From Cyrtodaria siliqua (taxonomy: Eukaryota; Mollusca; Bivalvia; Adapedonta; Hiatellidae): DNA of 64,000 nucleotides. This document shows positions 1 through 11,489 of this stretch, piece after piece. A model generated the notes under the pieces. That model did not search any database, had not been told where the DNA came from, and worked only from the letters and a program-made list of their open reading frames with translations. Numbering within the stretch: the stretch's first letter is position 1; every line of letters begins with the position of its first letter. The position numbers and the translations under genes are program-made. The stretch spans positions 19,656 through 83,655 of the forward strand of contig JAWPHD010011464.1 of assembly GCA_037043455.1 (NCBI GenBank). Reading direction: 5' to 3'.

Positions 1-244
1 CATCATGGGCGGATCGGGGGGGGGGGGGACAACGGTCATCATGGGCGGATCCGTGGGGGAGTGGGGAGCAAGCCAGCGCGCGCACCCCCCCCCCACCCCT
101 TCTAAAAAATTGGCAAAACAAGTTTATTTGTTTATTTGTTATTTGGAGGGGTTTTCTGCTTGTTAGTCCCCCATCGGTCCCGTGTGGGGTGGGGACTATT
201 TAGTCCTCCACCGGTCCCTGGGGTGGGGGGACTTTAGGTTTGCA
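1..244. other. G/C-rich low-complexity start of window
   Basis: A short phrase beginning CATCATGGGCGGATC occurs twice (1-15 and 38-52) around a run of G at about 17-28. C-rich and G-rich tracts follow near 80-100 and 180-235. I see no gene here. Confidence 0.5.
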
Positions 245-690
245 CGCTGTTCGTCCGTCCTTCCGAAATGCTTGTCCGGGCCATATTTTCAATACTATAA
301 CACTTGGTATGTGAATACATCTTGGGAGAGCGGTGTGTCGAATAACAAAATTAGGTCGTTGTAACCTTGACCTGTGACCTCTGTCATAGAAAATGCTTGT
401 CCAGACCGTATTTTCAATCCTATAACACTTAGAGATACCAAACTTGGGATGTGGATACATCTTGGGATAGCGGTGTGTCGCGTACCAAAATAAGGTCATT
501 GTGACCTTGACCAGTGACCGGTGACCAGTGACCGTATTTTCAATACTATAACACTTAGAGATACCAAACTTGGTATGTGAATACATCTTGGGATAGGGTA
601 CGTGTGTCGCGTACCAAAATAAGGTCATTCTGACCTTGATCTTTGACTTCCATCATAGAAAATGTCTGGAAAATGTTTGTCTGGGCCGGT
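245..690. repeat. Three ~125-bp tandem units
   Basis: Three diverged units each run from a phrase like ATTTTCAATACTATAACACT through ATACATCTTGGGA and GTGTGTCG to AAGGTCATTGTGACCTTGAC. Short stretches are open on the minus strand only because the repeats lack stops in that frame. The GACC/GTGACC-rich text is typical of dispersed repeats in mollusc genomes; that is recollection, not a search. Confidence 0.7.
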
Positions 691-1149
691 GGGGGACTAT
701 GGATTGCCCTGCAATTCTTGATGCTCTTGTTAACCCAAAAAGTTGTTTACCCCACTAAAAGCCCATTTTTACGCCCCGCCCCGCCTAACATGAAATCTTG
801 GATCTGCCCCTAGTCACGTCATTAAACCATGATTGACCATGGACTTTTAGAATCTGACCTTTGCCAACCATGGTTCATGTGCACCCTGGTAATGGCAGAG
901 GTTGACCATAGTTGACCATGGTAACGTTTCGCAAGGATATGAATAACTGTTGACACAAATAGACAACACAGTATGTCTTGCTATTATATTCTTTTATATC
1001 AGTATTTTGAAGAGATAGAAACAAAATCCTCCTTGAAAGCAAACAGTAAACAAATATGCTAGACAGACTTAATTAAAAAAAATACATACATCATGACAAA
1101 TTACATGCTGTAATATGAACCAGCAGAAATACTTTGAAAAAGAAACATC
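691..1149. other. No gene seen; short TTGACCATGG-like repeats
   Basis: Several short copies of GACCATGG/TTGACCATAG lie at about 825-930. The rest is unremarkable AT-rich sequence with no convincing reading frame. Confidence 0.4.
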
Positions 1150-1345
1150 AGTGTGCAGTCACCTGGAGTGGACAAAAATCAGATCATCTCTTTGCAGTTA
1201 TTTGGAGTGGATAGCTAAATTAATACATCTCTTGGTAGTGGTTTGGAGTGGGTAGCTACAATACTATATCTCTGTGGAGTCATTTGTAGTGGATAGTTAA
1301 AATTTACAAATCTCATTGGAGTCATTTGGAGTGGACTCGAATGGA
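1150..1345. repeat. ~57-bp degenerate tandem repeat, about 4 copies
   Basis: Units share GTCATTTGGAGTGGATAG followed by an AT-rich stretch and CATCTC. Copies are clearly diverged. No coding capacity. Confidence 0.6.
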
Positions 1346-1606
1346 GTGGACTCCAACTGTGGTCCACTACATATCAACCTCTTCATCCACTGCAAATCAA
1401 CTTTGACCACTCCAAGTTGGTCTGGGATAGATCTAAAAATAATTTAATATATAGTAGACATATATTGTATATTTTAATACACATCAGCCATATATGAATA
1501 ATTTAATACACATCAGACATGTATGTATATTTTAATACACATCATACCTATATATTTTAAGTATACATAAAACTGATCTCATAATTATTAAATTGTTTAC
1601 AATTAG

Positions 1607-1726
1607 AGAGACGTGCACGAGAAAGGCAGTCACGTAGGAAAGATGTTACCCGTGAAATTGCACCATCTCGGTGGACTGGAAGAATAGACAGAACGCGTGA
1701 TGGAGTATGCATTGACACCGGGAAAG
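1607..1726 (+). CDS. Putative exon 'A' of the multi-exon serine-repeat gene
   Basis: A 120-base open stretch bounded by an AG acceptor (TTTACAATTAG) and a GT donor (AAAG/GTAACG). It is read in phase 1 on both sides and encodes a basic peptide containing RKDVTREIAPSRWTGRIDR and DGVCIDTGK. A second copy lies at 16463-16591 with high identity, including its intron flanks and the neighbouring satellite, so this is an exon duplicate or part of a duplicated gene copy. No first coding exon was identified upstream. The function is unknown and no domain is recognised. The opposite strand is also open here, but the splice boundaries and phase agreement favour the + strand. Confidence 0.45.
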
Positions 1727-2443
1727 GTAACGATCGTTTTTCCGTGCATAATGCGTTATAAGCTTTCATAACATATTATGCAATACACATCCGACATATA
1801 TATATGTATACCTTAATACACACCAGACATATATGTATATTTTAATACACATTAGACATATATGTATAATTTAATACATAGCAGACATGAATTGTATATT
1901 GTAATACACATCAGACATATATGTATATTTTAATACACATTAGACATATATGTATAATTTAATACACAGCAGACATGAATTGTATATTGTAATACACATC
2001 AGACATATATGCAGTGCTTGACACAGGAAGAAATTTTTTGCTTGGACCAGTAGAAATGTGGACCCACTGGCCCAAATTGAATGTTGGTAGCCCAAATGTT
2101 TTTGATAAATTAATAGAAACATCTGACATTTTATAGCGAAGTAACCCAGTTTAACTTAATTAACTTAATTAATTAAAGATATTAACTAATCTCTGAAAGT
2201 ATCGAGTAATTAAAATAATCTGTCAATTAATGCTATTTTAATTTTTCAAAATTGTCAACTGAATGCATGAATGCATGCATATAATAAGAAAATATAAAAA
2301 TAAAGACTCTTTGTCACCATTGATTAGACCATTATTTTCATTTAATGTATTTCAATATACCTACTAATATCCATAGAAATAAAATAAATATATTTAAAAA
2401 TGCAAGGCTAAGCTGAGGCCTATAAAACAAGTTCAACTAACAG

Positions 2444-2528
2444 GAGTTCCAAAGGAGCTAGAAAGATCGCGCCGCATTGTGAGACAAAACTCAGAAATGC
2501 TACATACACCACGAATACCATGCACAGA
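2444..2528 (+). other. Exon-like segment inside the hAT-like element
   Basis: An 85-base open stretch follows AACTAACAG and precedes a good donor (ACAGA/GTAAGT). It would encode a basic peptide containing VPKELERSRRIVRQNSEM. Entry phase 1 fits exon A, but exit phase 2 does not fit the next exon at 3961, so it cannot be a constitutive exon of that gene. It may be captured host sequence, a remnant of the element, or chance. Confidence 0.2.
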
Positions 2529-2817
2529 GTAAGTAATAAAAGCTACTTCATTCTAAAATTGTACCAATATTTTGAGGAAGCGCACCTTTTGCATTTTTTC
2601 ATTTTGATTGTTCAACCATAAATTATCCCAATTCAGAGACGGCCGATCAAACATCGGTTCACACTTGCTATTGTTCCAGTTTACGCTACCGTGTGTACAA
2701 CTAATTAGTCTTATCCGTGATCGTAAAGTTCAAAAACACCGACGGCAAGCGGCATCTTCAGCTTATTAATTCGTAAGCAAACTTTGCCAAACTTTGTGTT
2801 TTGAAAAGTCATTTTGG

Positions 2818-2832
2818 CCGCTAGAGGGCGCC
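2818..2832 (+). promoter_or_regulatory. CTCF-like motif
   Basis: CCGCTAGAGGGCGCC matches the core of the animal CTCF consensus (CCRSYAGRKGGCRC-like). It lies inside the hAT-like element. A single motif match is weak evidence of binding. Confidence 0.25.
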
Positions 2833-3960
2833 ACGTTATTATTATTTTTTTACCCGGCTCGATAACGCAGTTTACTATGTGGATAATATTGAGCGCGGGG
2901 TCAAATCAGTTGATTGATAGCAAGAGACGGAACAGTGGGCGGAGTCTATCGCACACCGACAATTTGACAGCGGCCTTCAATAAACACTGCGATAATTAGT
3001 TTATCAGTCCAAATTGATTGTCGCTAATTAGCTAACAACACCCAGCGGGGTAGTGGCTTATAAACAGCGAAGGACTTTGTGTATTAGAATTTGGGATTTT
3101 CCGAGATTTTAGACAAAATCGGTCGGAAATTTGGATTCGCCAGACCGCCGATGTCTGGCGAATTTGATATGTATTTCTTACGATTTTCATTCGTCAGTTC
3201 GGGTTTCTTTTCGGCTATGGCGAATGGTTAACGCGAGCCTAGATAAGGATTTTGAATAAGGTGCTATTTATTTATTAAAGCAAACTATGCACTCGCCCAA
3301 AGAATATTGTTTGGGCCAGCAGAGATCAAATAATAATTAATTTCACTCGCCTTGGAGAGGTTTTACTCGCCGCCGGCGAGTGGGCGACCGTCTGTGTCAA
3401 GCACTGTATATAATATGTATATTTTAATATATATTAGACATATATGTATAATTTAATACACAGCAAACATGAATTGTATATTGTAATACACATCAGACAT
3501 ATATGATTATTTTAATACACACCAGACTTATATGTATATTTTAATACACATCAGACATGAATTGTATATTTTAATAGACGTCAAACATATATTAATATTT
3601 TAATACACAACAGACATATGAATAATACACATCAGATATATATGTATAGTTTAATACACATCAGACAGATATGTATATTTTAATACACATCAGATATATA
3701 TGTATAATTTAATACAAAGCATACATCGTATATTTTAATACACATCAGACATATGTTTATTTTAATACACATCTGCCATATATGCATATTTTAATACACA
3801 TCAGCCATATATGTGTGTATATTGTAATACACATCAAACATATATACTATGTTAATACACATCTGACAGACATATATGAATATTTTAATACACATCAGCC
3901 ATATAAATATTTTAATACATATCAGACATATATGTAAATTTTACCAATGCTTTTTTCCAG

Positions 3961-4074
3961 ATTTCTTGTCTAGTACCAGCCGGTACGCGAAATCTATGTT
4001 TCCGCTGCTACAATCGTCCAGTGAAGCGGTTTCTAGAGATATTCAGCTGCCAACACTCGTGCCATCGTCTATCG
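3961..4074 (+). CDS. Putative exon of the multi-exon serine-repeat gene
   Basis: A 114-base open stretch after a good polypyrimidine acceptor (TTTTTTCCAG) and before a GTATGC donor. It enters and leaves in phase 1, so it joins exon A (ending ...AAA G) without a frame break and can join exon B at 16463. It encodes a serine-containing peptide beginning FLSSTSRYAKSMFPLLQSSS. If the model is right, the following intron is 12.4 kb and holds a LINE remnant and the whole 42-bp minisatellite. No domain is recognised. Confidence 0.45.
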
Positions 4075-4179
4075 GTATGCTATTTCTTCGTATATATCCT
4101 TATAGATATTCACCAAAAGCCTTCGTTACTGTTGGAAGGTTTAGAATGTCATTTCGTGTTATTTTCTTGTAACACGTGC

Positions 4180-4290
4180 TACTCTCTACTGAATTCGAAC
4201 GTAGTTCTCAACATGCTGCAAGACCTTGGCTGGGAAGAGCTGCAAGCCCGGCGTCAACAGAACAATAATACAATATGTATTTCTTCCATG
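4180..4290 (+). mobile_element. LINE reverse-transcriptase 3' remnant
   Basis: The frame reads NVVLNMLQDLGWEELQARRQ, which resembles the conserved C-terminal 'ML..LGW..L..RR' segment of Jockey/CR1/RTE-type retrotransposon ORF2 proteins. Only this short piece is left and no catalytic region is nearby. Confidence 0.6.
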
Positions 4291-4874
4291 GTGTATTCTG
4301 TATAATGTTTATTGTTTAACATATTTTACTTCAAGATTTAGAACGAAAGGCGAAAGTATGTATTACAAGAAGCACTACCTTTATCTTAGTAACCAGATTC
4401 ATTTCAGTACACTTACGAAGTGTATCGGGCTCACTATAGGAAAGAAACTTGGTTGACTTCCAATGAATAAAGAACAAATACAAAGTAAAACATAACTTTA
4501 TAAGCGTAACTTTTACATGAAGGTCACATACAAAATAAAAGATAAGTGTAACTTTTACATGCATTACATACAGGACAAATACAAAGTAAAACACAATTGT
4601 AACTTTTACATGAATTACATACAGGACAAATACAAAGTAAAACATAAGTGTAACTTTTACATGAAGGACAAATACAAAGTAAAACATAGGTGTAACTTTT
4701 ACAAGAAGGACAAATACAAAGTAAACATAAGTGTAACTTTTACATGAAGGACACATACAAAGTATAACATAAGGGTAACTTGTACATAAAGGACACAAAC
4801 AAAGTAAAACATAAGTGTAACTTTTACATGAAGGACAAATACAAAGTAAACCATAAGTGTAACTTTTACATGAA

Positions 4875-7110
4875 GGACAAATACAAAGCAAAACATAAGT
4901 GTAACTTTTACATAAAGGACACATACAAAGTAAAACATAATTGTAACTTTTACACGAATTACATACAGGACAAATACAAAGTAAAACATAAGTGTAACGT
5001 TTACAAGAAGGACAAATACAAAGTAAAACATAATTGTAACTTTTACATGAATTACATACAGGACAAATACAAAGTAAAACATAAGTGTAACTTTTACATA
5101 AAGGACACATACAAAGTAAAACATAAGCATAACTTTTACATGAAGGACAAATACAAAGTAAAACATAAGTGTAACTTTTACATAAAGGACACATACAAAG
5201 TAAAACATAAGCGTAACTTTTACATGAAGGACAAATACAAAGTAAAACATAAGTGTAACTTTTACATAAAGGACAAATACAAAGTAAAACATAAGTGTAA
5301 CTTTTACATGAAGGACAAATACAAAGTAAAACATAAGTGTAACTTTTCCACGAAAGACACATACAAAGTAAAACATAAGTGTAACTTTTACATAAAGGAC
5401 AAATACAAAGTAAAACATAAGTGTAACTTTTACATAAAGGACAAATCAAAGTAAAACATAAGTGTAACTTTTACATAAAGGACACATACAAAGTAAAACA
5501 TAAGCGTAACTTTTACATGAAGGACAAATACAAAGTAAAACATAAGTGTAACTTTTACATAAAGGACAAATACAAAGTAAAACATAAGTGTAACTTTTAC
5601 ATGAAGGACAAATACAAAGTAAAACATAAGTGTAACTTTTACATAAAGGACAAATACAAAATAAAACATAAGTGTAACTTTTACATGAAGGACAAATACA
5701 AAGTAAACCATAAGTGTAACTTTTTCATAAAGGACACATACAAAGTAAAACATAATTGCAACTTTTACTGAATTACATACAGGACAAATACAAAGTAAAA
5801 CATAAGTGTAACTTTTACATGAAGGACAAATACAAAGTAAACCATAAGTGTAGCTTTTCCACGAAGGACACTTACAAAGTAAATCATAAGTGTAACTTTT
5901 ACATAAAGGACTAATACAAAGTAAAACATCAGTGTAACTTTTACATAAAGGACAAATACAAAGTAAACCATAAGTGTAACTTTTACATGAAGGACACAAA
6001 CAAAGTAAAACATAATTGCAACTTTTACATGAATTACATACAGGACAAATACAAAGTAAAACATAAGTGTAACTTTTACATCAAGGACAAATACAAAGTA
6101 AACCATAATTGTAGCTTTTCCACGAAGGACACATACAAAGTAAAACATAAGTGTAACTTTTACATAAAGGACAAATACAAAGTAAAACATAAGTGTAACT
6201 TTTACATAAAGGACACATACAAAGTAAAACATCAGTGTAACTTTTACATGAAGGACAAATACAAAGTAAAACATAAGCGTAACTTTTACAAGAAGGACAA
6301 ATACAAAGTAAAACGTAAGTGTAACTTTTACATGAGGGACAAATACAAAGTAAAACATAAGTGTATCTTTTACATAAAGGACAAATACAAAGTATAAACG
6401 TTCAAATGTAACTTTTACATAAAGGACAAATACAAGGTAAAACATAAGTGTAACTTTTACATAAAGGAATAATACAAAGTAAAACTTAACTGTAACTTTT
6501 ACATGAAGGACAAATACAAAGTCAAACATGAGTGTAACTTTTACATGAAGGACAAATACAAGTAAAACATAAGTTTAACTTTTACATGAAGGACAAATAC
6601 AAAGTAAAACATAAGTGTTACTTTTACATAAAGGACAAATACAAAGTAAACCATAAGTGTAACTTTTACATGAAGGACAAATACAAAGTAAAACATAAGT
6701 GTAACTTTTACAAGAAGGACAAATCCAAAGTAAAACATAAGTGTAACTTATACATGAGGGACAAATACAAAGTAAAACATAAGTGTAACTTTTACATAAA
6801 GGACAAATACAAAGTAAAACATAAGTGTTACTTTTACATGAAGGACAAATACAAAGTAAAACACAAGTGTAACTTTTACATGAAGGACAAATACAAAGTA
6901 TAAACGTTCAAGTGTAACTTTTACATAAAGGACAAATACAAGGTAAAACATAAGTGTAACTTTTACATAAAGGAATAATACAAAGTAAAACTTAACTGTA
7001 ACTTTTACATGAAGGACAAATACAAAGTCAAACATGAGTTAAACTTTTACATGAAGGACAAATACAAAGTGAAACATGAGTGTAACTTTTACATGAAGGA
7101 CACATACAAA
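4875..7110. repeat. Block duplicated at 9129-11365 (offset 4254 bp)
   Basis: Diagnostic variants, including an AAAGCA unit, an ACACGAATTACATACAGG unit, a GGAATAATAC unit and a GTATAAACGTTCAA unit, recur at an offset of 4254 bp. After a one-base deletion near 6551 (AATACAAGT versus AATACAAAGT) the offset becomes 4255. The blocks are almost identical over about 2.2 kb, so this duplication is recent compared with divergence among 42-bp units. Confidence 0.85.
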
Positions 7111-8893
7111 GTGTAACTTTTACATAAAGGACACATACAAAGTAAAACATAATTGTAACTTTTACATGAATTACATACAGGACAAATACAAAATAAAACA
7201 TAAGTGTAACTTTTACATAAAGGACAAATACAAAGTAAAACATACGTGTAACTTTTACATAAAGGACAAATACAAAGTAAAACAAAGTATAAATTTTACA
7301 TGAAGGACAAATACAAAGTTAAACATAAGTGAAACTTTTACATGAATTACATACAGGACAAATACAAAGTAAAACATAAGTGTAACTTTTACATGAAGGA
7401 CAAATACAAAGTAAAACATCAGTGTAACTTTTACATGAAGGACAAATACAAAGTAAAACATCAGTGTAACTTTTACATAAACGACAAATACAAAGTAAAA
7501 CATAAGTGTAACTTTTACATAAAGAACAAATACAAAGCAAAACATAAGTGTAACTTTTACATGAAGGACAAATACAAAGCAAAACATAAGTGTAACTTTT
7601 ACATAAAGGACAAATACAAAGTAAAACATAAGTGTAACTTTTACATGAAGGACACATACAAAGTAAAACATAAGTGTAACTTTTACATAAAGGACAAGTA
7701 CAACGTAAAACATAAGTGTAACTTTTACATGAAGGACACATACAAAGTAAAACATAAGTGTTACTTTTACATAAAGGACAAATACAAAGTAAACCATAAG
7801 TGTAACTTTTACATGAAGGACAAATACAAAGTAAAACATAAGTGTAACTTTTACAAGAAGGACAAATCCAAAGTAAAACATAAGTGTAACTTATACATGA
7901 GGGACAAATACAAAGTAAAACATAAGTGTAACTTTTACATAAAGGACAAATACAAAGTAAAACATAAGTGTTACTTTTACATGAAGGACAAATACAAAGT
8001 AAAACACAAGTGTAACTTTTACATGAAGGACAAATACAAAGTATAAACGTTCAAGTGTAACTTTTACATAAAGGACAAATACAAGGTAAAACATAAGTGT
8101 AACTTTTACATAAAGGAATAATACAAAGTAAAACTTAACTGTAACTTTTACATGAAGGACAAATACAAAGTCAAACATGAGTTAAACTTTTACATGAAGG
8201 ACAAATACAAAGTGAAACATGAGTGTAACTTTTACATGAAGGACACATACAAAGTGTAACTTTTACATAAAGGACACATACAAAGTAAAACATAATTGTA
8301 ACTTTTACATGAATTACATACAGGACAAATACAAAATAAAACATAAGTGTAACTTTTACATGAAGGACAAATACAAAGTAAAACATACGTGTAACTTTTA
8401 CATAAAGGACAAATACAAAGTAAAACAAAGTATAAATTTTACATGAAGGACAAATACAAAGTTAAACATAAGTGAAACTTTTACATGAATTACATACAGG
8501 ACAAATACAAAGTAAAACATAAGTGTAACTTTTACATGAAGGACAAATACAAAGTAAAACATCAGTGTAACTTTTACATGAAGGACAAATACAAAGTAAA
8601 ACATCAGTGTAACTTTTACATAAACGACAAATACAAAGTAAAACATAAGTGTAACTTTTACATAAAGAACAAATACAAAGCAAAACATAAGTGTAACTTT
8701 TACATGAAGGACAAATACAAAGCAAAACATAAGTGTAACTTTTACATAAAGGACAAATACAAAGTAAAACATAAGTGTAACTTTTACATGAAGGACACAT
8801 ACAAAGTAAAACATAAGTATTACTTTTACATAAAGGACAAGTACAACGTAAAACATAAGTGTAACTTTTACATGAAGGACACATACAAAGTAA
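6609..8893. repeat. Two tandem copies of a 1143-bp higher-order unit
   Basis: Sequence at 6609-7750 repeats at 7752-8893 with a constant 1143-bp offset. This includes rare variants such as the GTATAAACGTTCAAG unit and the AAACAAAGTATAAATTTTAC unit. It is a higher-order duplication inside the 42-bp array. Confidence 0.85.
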
Positions 8894-11489
8894 AACATAC
8901 GTGTAACTTTTACATGAAGGACACATACAAAGTGAAACATAAGTGTAACTTTTACATGAAGGACAAATACAAAGTAAAACATACGTGTAACTTTTACATG
9001 AAGGACACATACAAAGTGAAACATAAGTGTAACTTTTACATGAAGGACACATACAAAGTAAAACATACGTGTAACTTTTACATGAAGGACACATACAAAG
9101 TGAAACATAAGTGTAACTTTTACATGAAGGACAAATACAAAGCAAAACATAAGTGTAACTTTTACATAAAGGACACATACAAAGTAAAACATAATTGTAA
9201 CTTTTACACGAATTACATACAGGACAAATACAAAGTAAAACATAAGTGTAACGTTTACAAGAAGGACAAATACAAAGTAAAACATAATTGTAACTTTTAC
9301 ATGAATTACATACAGGACAAATACAAAGTAAAACATAAGTGTAACTTTTACATAAAGGACACATACAAAGTAAAACATAAGCATAACTTTTACATGAAGG
9401 ACAAATACAAAGTAAAACATAAGTGTAACTTTTACATAAAGGACACATACAAAGTAAAACATAAGCGTAACTTTTACATGAAGGACAAATACAAAGTAAA
9501 ACATAAGTGTAACTTTTACATAAAGGACAAATACAAAGTAAAACATAAGTGTAACTTTTACATGAAGGACAAATACAAAGTAAAACATAAGTGTAACTTT
9601 TCCACGAAAGACACATACAAAGTAAAACATAAGTGTAACTTTTACATAAAGGACAAATACAAAGTAAAACATAAGTGTAACTTTTACATAAAGGACAAAT
9701 CAAAGTAAAACATAAGTGTAACTTTTACATAAAGGACACATACAAAGTAAAACATAAGCGTAACTTTTACATGAAGGACAAATACAAAGTAAAACATAAG
9801 TGTAACTTTTACATAAAGGACAAATACAAAGTAAAACATAAGTGTAACTTTTACATGAAGGACAAATACAAAGTAAAACATAAGTGTAACTTTTACATAA
9901 AGGACAAATACAAAATAAAACATAAGTGTAACTTTTACATGAAGGACAAATACAAAGTAAACCATAAGTGTAACTTTTTCATAAAGGACACATACAAAGT
10001 AAAACATAATTGCAACTTTTACTGAATTACATACAGGACAAATACAAAGTAAAACATAAGTGTAACTTTTACATGAAGGACAAATACAAAGTAAACCATA
10101 AGTGTAGCTTTTCCACGAAGGACACTTACAAAGTAAATCATAAGTGTAACTTTTACATAAAGGACTAATACAAAGTAAAACATCAGTGTAACTTTTACAT
10201 AAAGGACAAATACAAAGTAAACCATAAGTTTAACTTTTACATGAAGGACACAAACAAAGTAAAACATAATTGCAACTTTTACATGAATTACATACAGGAC
10301 AAATACAAAGTAAAACATAAGTGTAACTTTTACATCAAGGACAAATACAAAGTAAACCATAATTGTAGCTTTTCCACGAAGGACACATACAAAGTAAAAC
10401 ATAAGTGTAACTTTTACATAAAGGACAAATACAAAGTAAAACATAAGTGTAACTTTTACATAAAGGACACATACAAAGTAAAACATCAGTGTAACTTTTA
10501 CATGAAGGACAAATACAAAGTAAAACATAAGCGTAACTTTTACAAGAAGGACAAATACAAAGTAAAACGTAAGTGTAACTTTTACATGAGGGACAAATAC
10601 AAAGTAAAACATAAGTGTATCTTTTACATAAAGGACAAATACAAAGTATAAACGTTCAAATGTAACTTTTACATAAAGGACAAATACAAGGTAAAACATA
10701 AGTGTAACGTTTACATAAAGGAATAATACAAAGTAAAACTTAACTGTAACTTTTACATGAAGGACAAATACAAAGTCAAACATGAGTGTAACTTTTACAT
10801 GAAGGACAAATACAAAGTAAAACATAAGTTTAACTTTTACATGAAGGACAAATACAAAGTAAAACATAAGTGTTACTTTTACATAAAGGACAAATACAAA
10901 GTAAACCATAAGTGTAACTTTTACATGAAGGACAAATACAAAGTAAAACATAAGTGTAACTTTTACAAGAAGGACAAATCCAAAGTAAAACATAAGTGTA
11001 ACTTATACATGAGGGACAAATACAAAGTAAAACATAAGTGTAACTTTTACATAAAGGACAAATACAAAGTAAAACATAAGTGTTACTTTTACATGAAGGA
11101 CAAATACAAAGTAAAACACAAGTGTAACTTTTACATGAAGGACAAATACAAAGTATAAACGTTCAAGTGTAACTTTTACATAAAGGACAAATACAAGGTA
11201 AAACATAAGTGTAACTTTTACATAAAGGAATAATACAAAGTAAAACTTAATTGTAACTTTTACATGAAGGACAAATACAAAGTCAAACATGAGTTAAACT
11301 TTTACATGAAGGACAAATACAAAGTGAAACATGAGTGTAACTTTTACATGAAGGACACATACAAAGTGAAACATAAGTGTAACTTTTACATAAGGGACAC
11401 ATACAAAGTAAAACATAAGTGTAACTTTTACATGAAGGACAAATACAAAGTAAAACATAAGTGTAACTTTTACATAAAGGACAAGTACA

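Larger units (their letters stand above)
2012..3406. mobile_element. hAT-like non-autonomous element, 1.4 kb
   Basis: The terminal inverted repeats begin CAGTGCTTGACACAG at the left and end CTGTGTCAAGCACTG at the right, 15 bp each. CAGTG ends are typical of hAT elements. The AT-rich target (CATATATG left, TATATAAT right) gives no clean 8-bp duplication. Subterminal GGCCCA and GGGCCAG motifs and a GC-rich CTCGCC repeat near the right end (3330-3390) support a structured end. No transposase frame is present. It sits inside the ~30-bp satellite, so it is younger than that array. Confidence 0.75.
1437..3945. repeat. AT-rich ~30-bp satellite, interrupted
   Basis: The unit reads approximately TTAATACACATCAGACATAT followed by ATGTATATTT. 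Arrays occupy about 1437-1557, 1770-2011 and 3407-3945, and the same satellite recurs at 16640-16860. It is interrupted by an exon-bearing block (1555-1775) and by a hAT-like insertion (2012-3406). Confidence 0.85.

Noticed and set aside
1557..1769. Minus-strand ORF MKAYNALC... and its copy at 16443-16643
   Set aside because: The ORF overlaps the duplicated exon block. The + strand has splice borders and phase agreement with other exons; the minus frame has none.
2814..2999. 61-residue + strand ORF in the hAT-like element
   Set aside because: Starts with TTG, no recognisable motif, no splice or conservation support.
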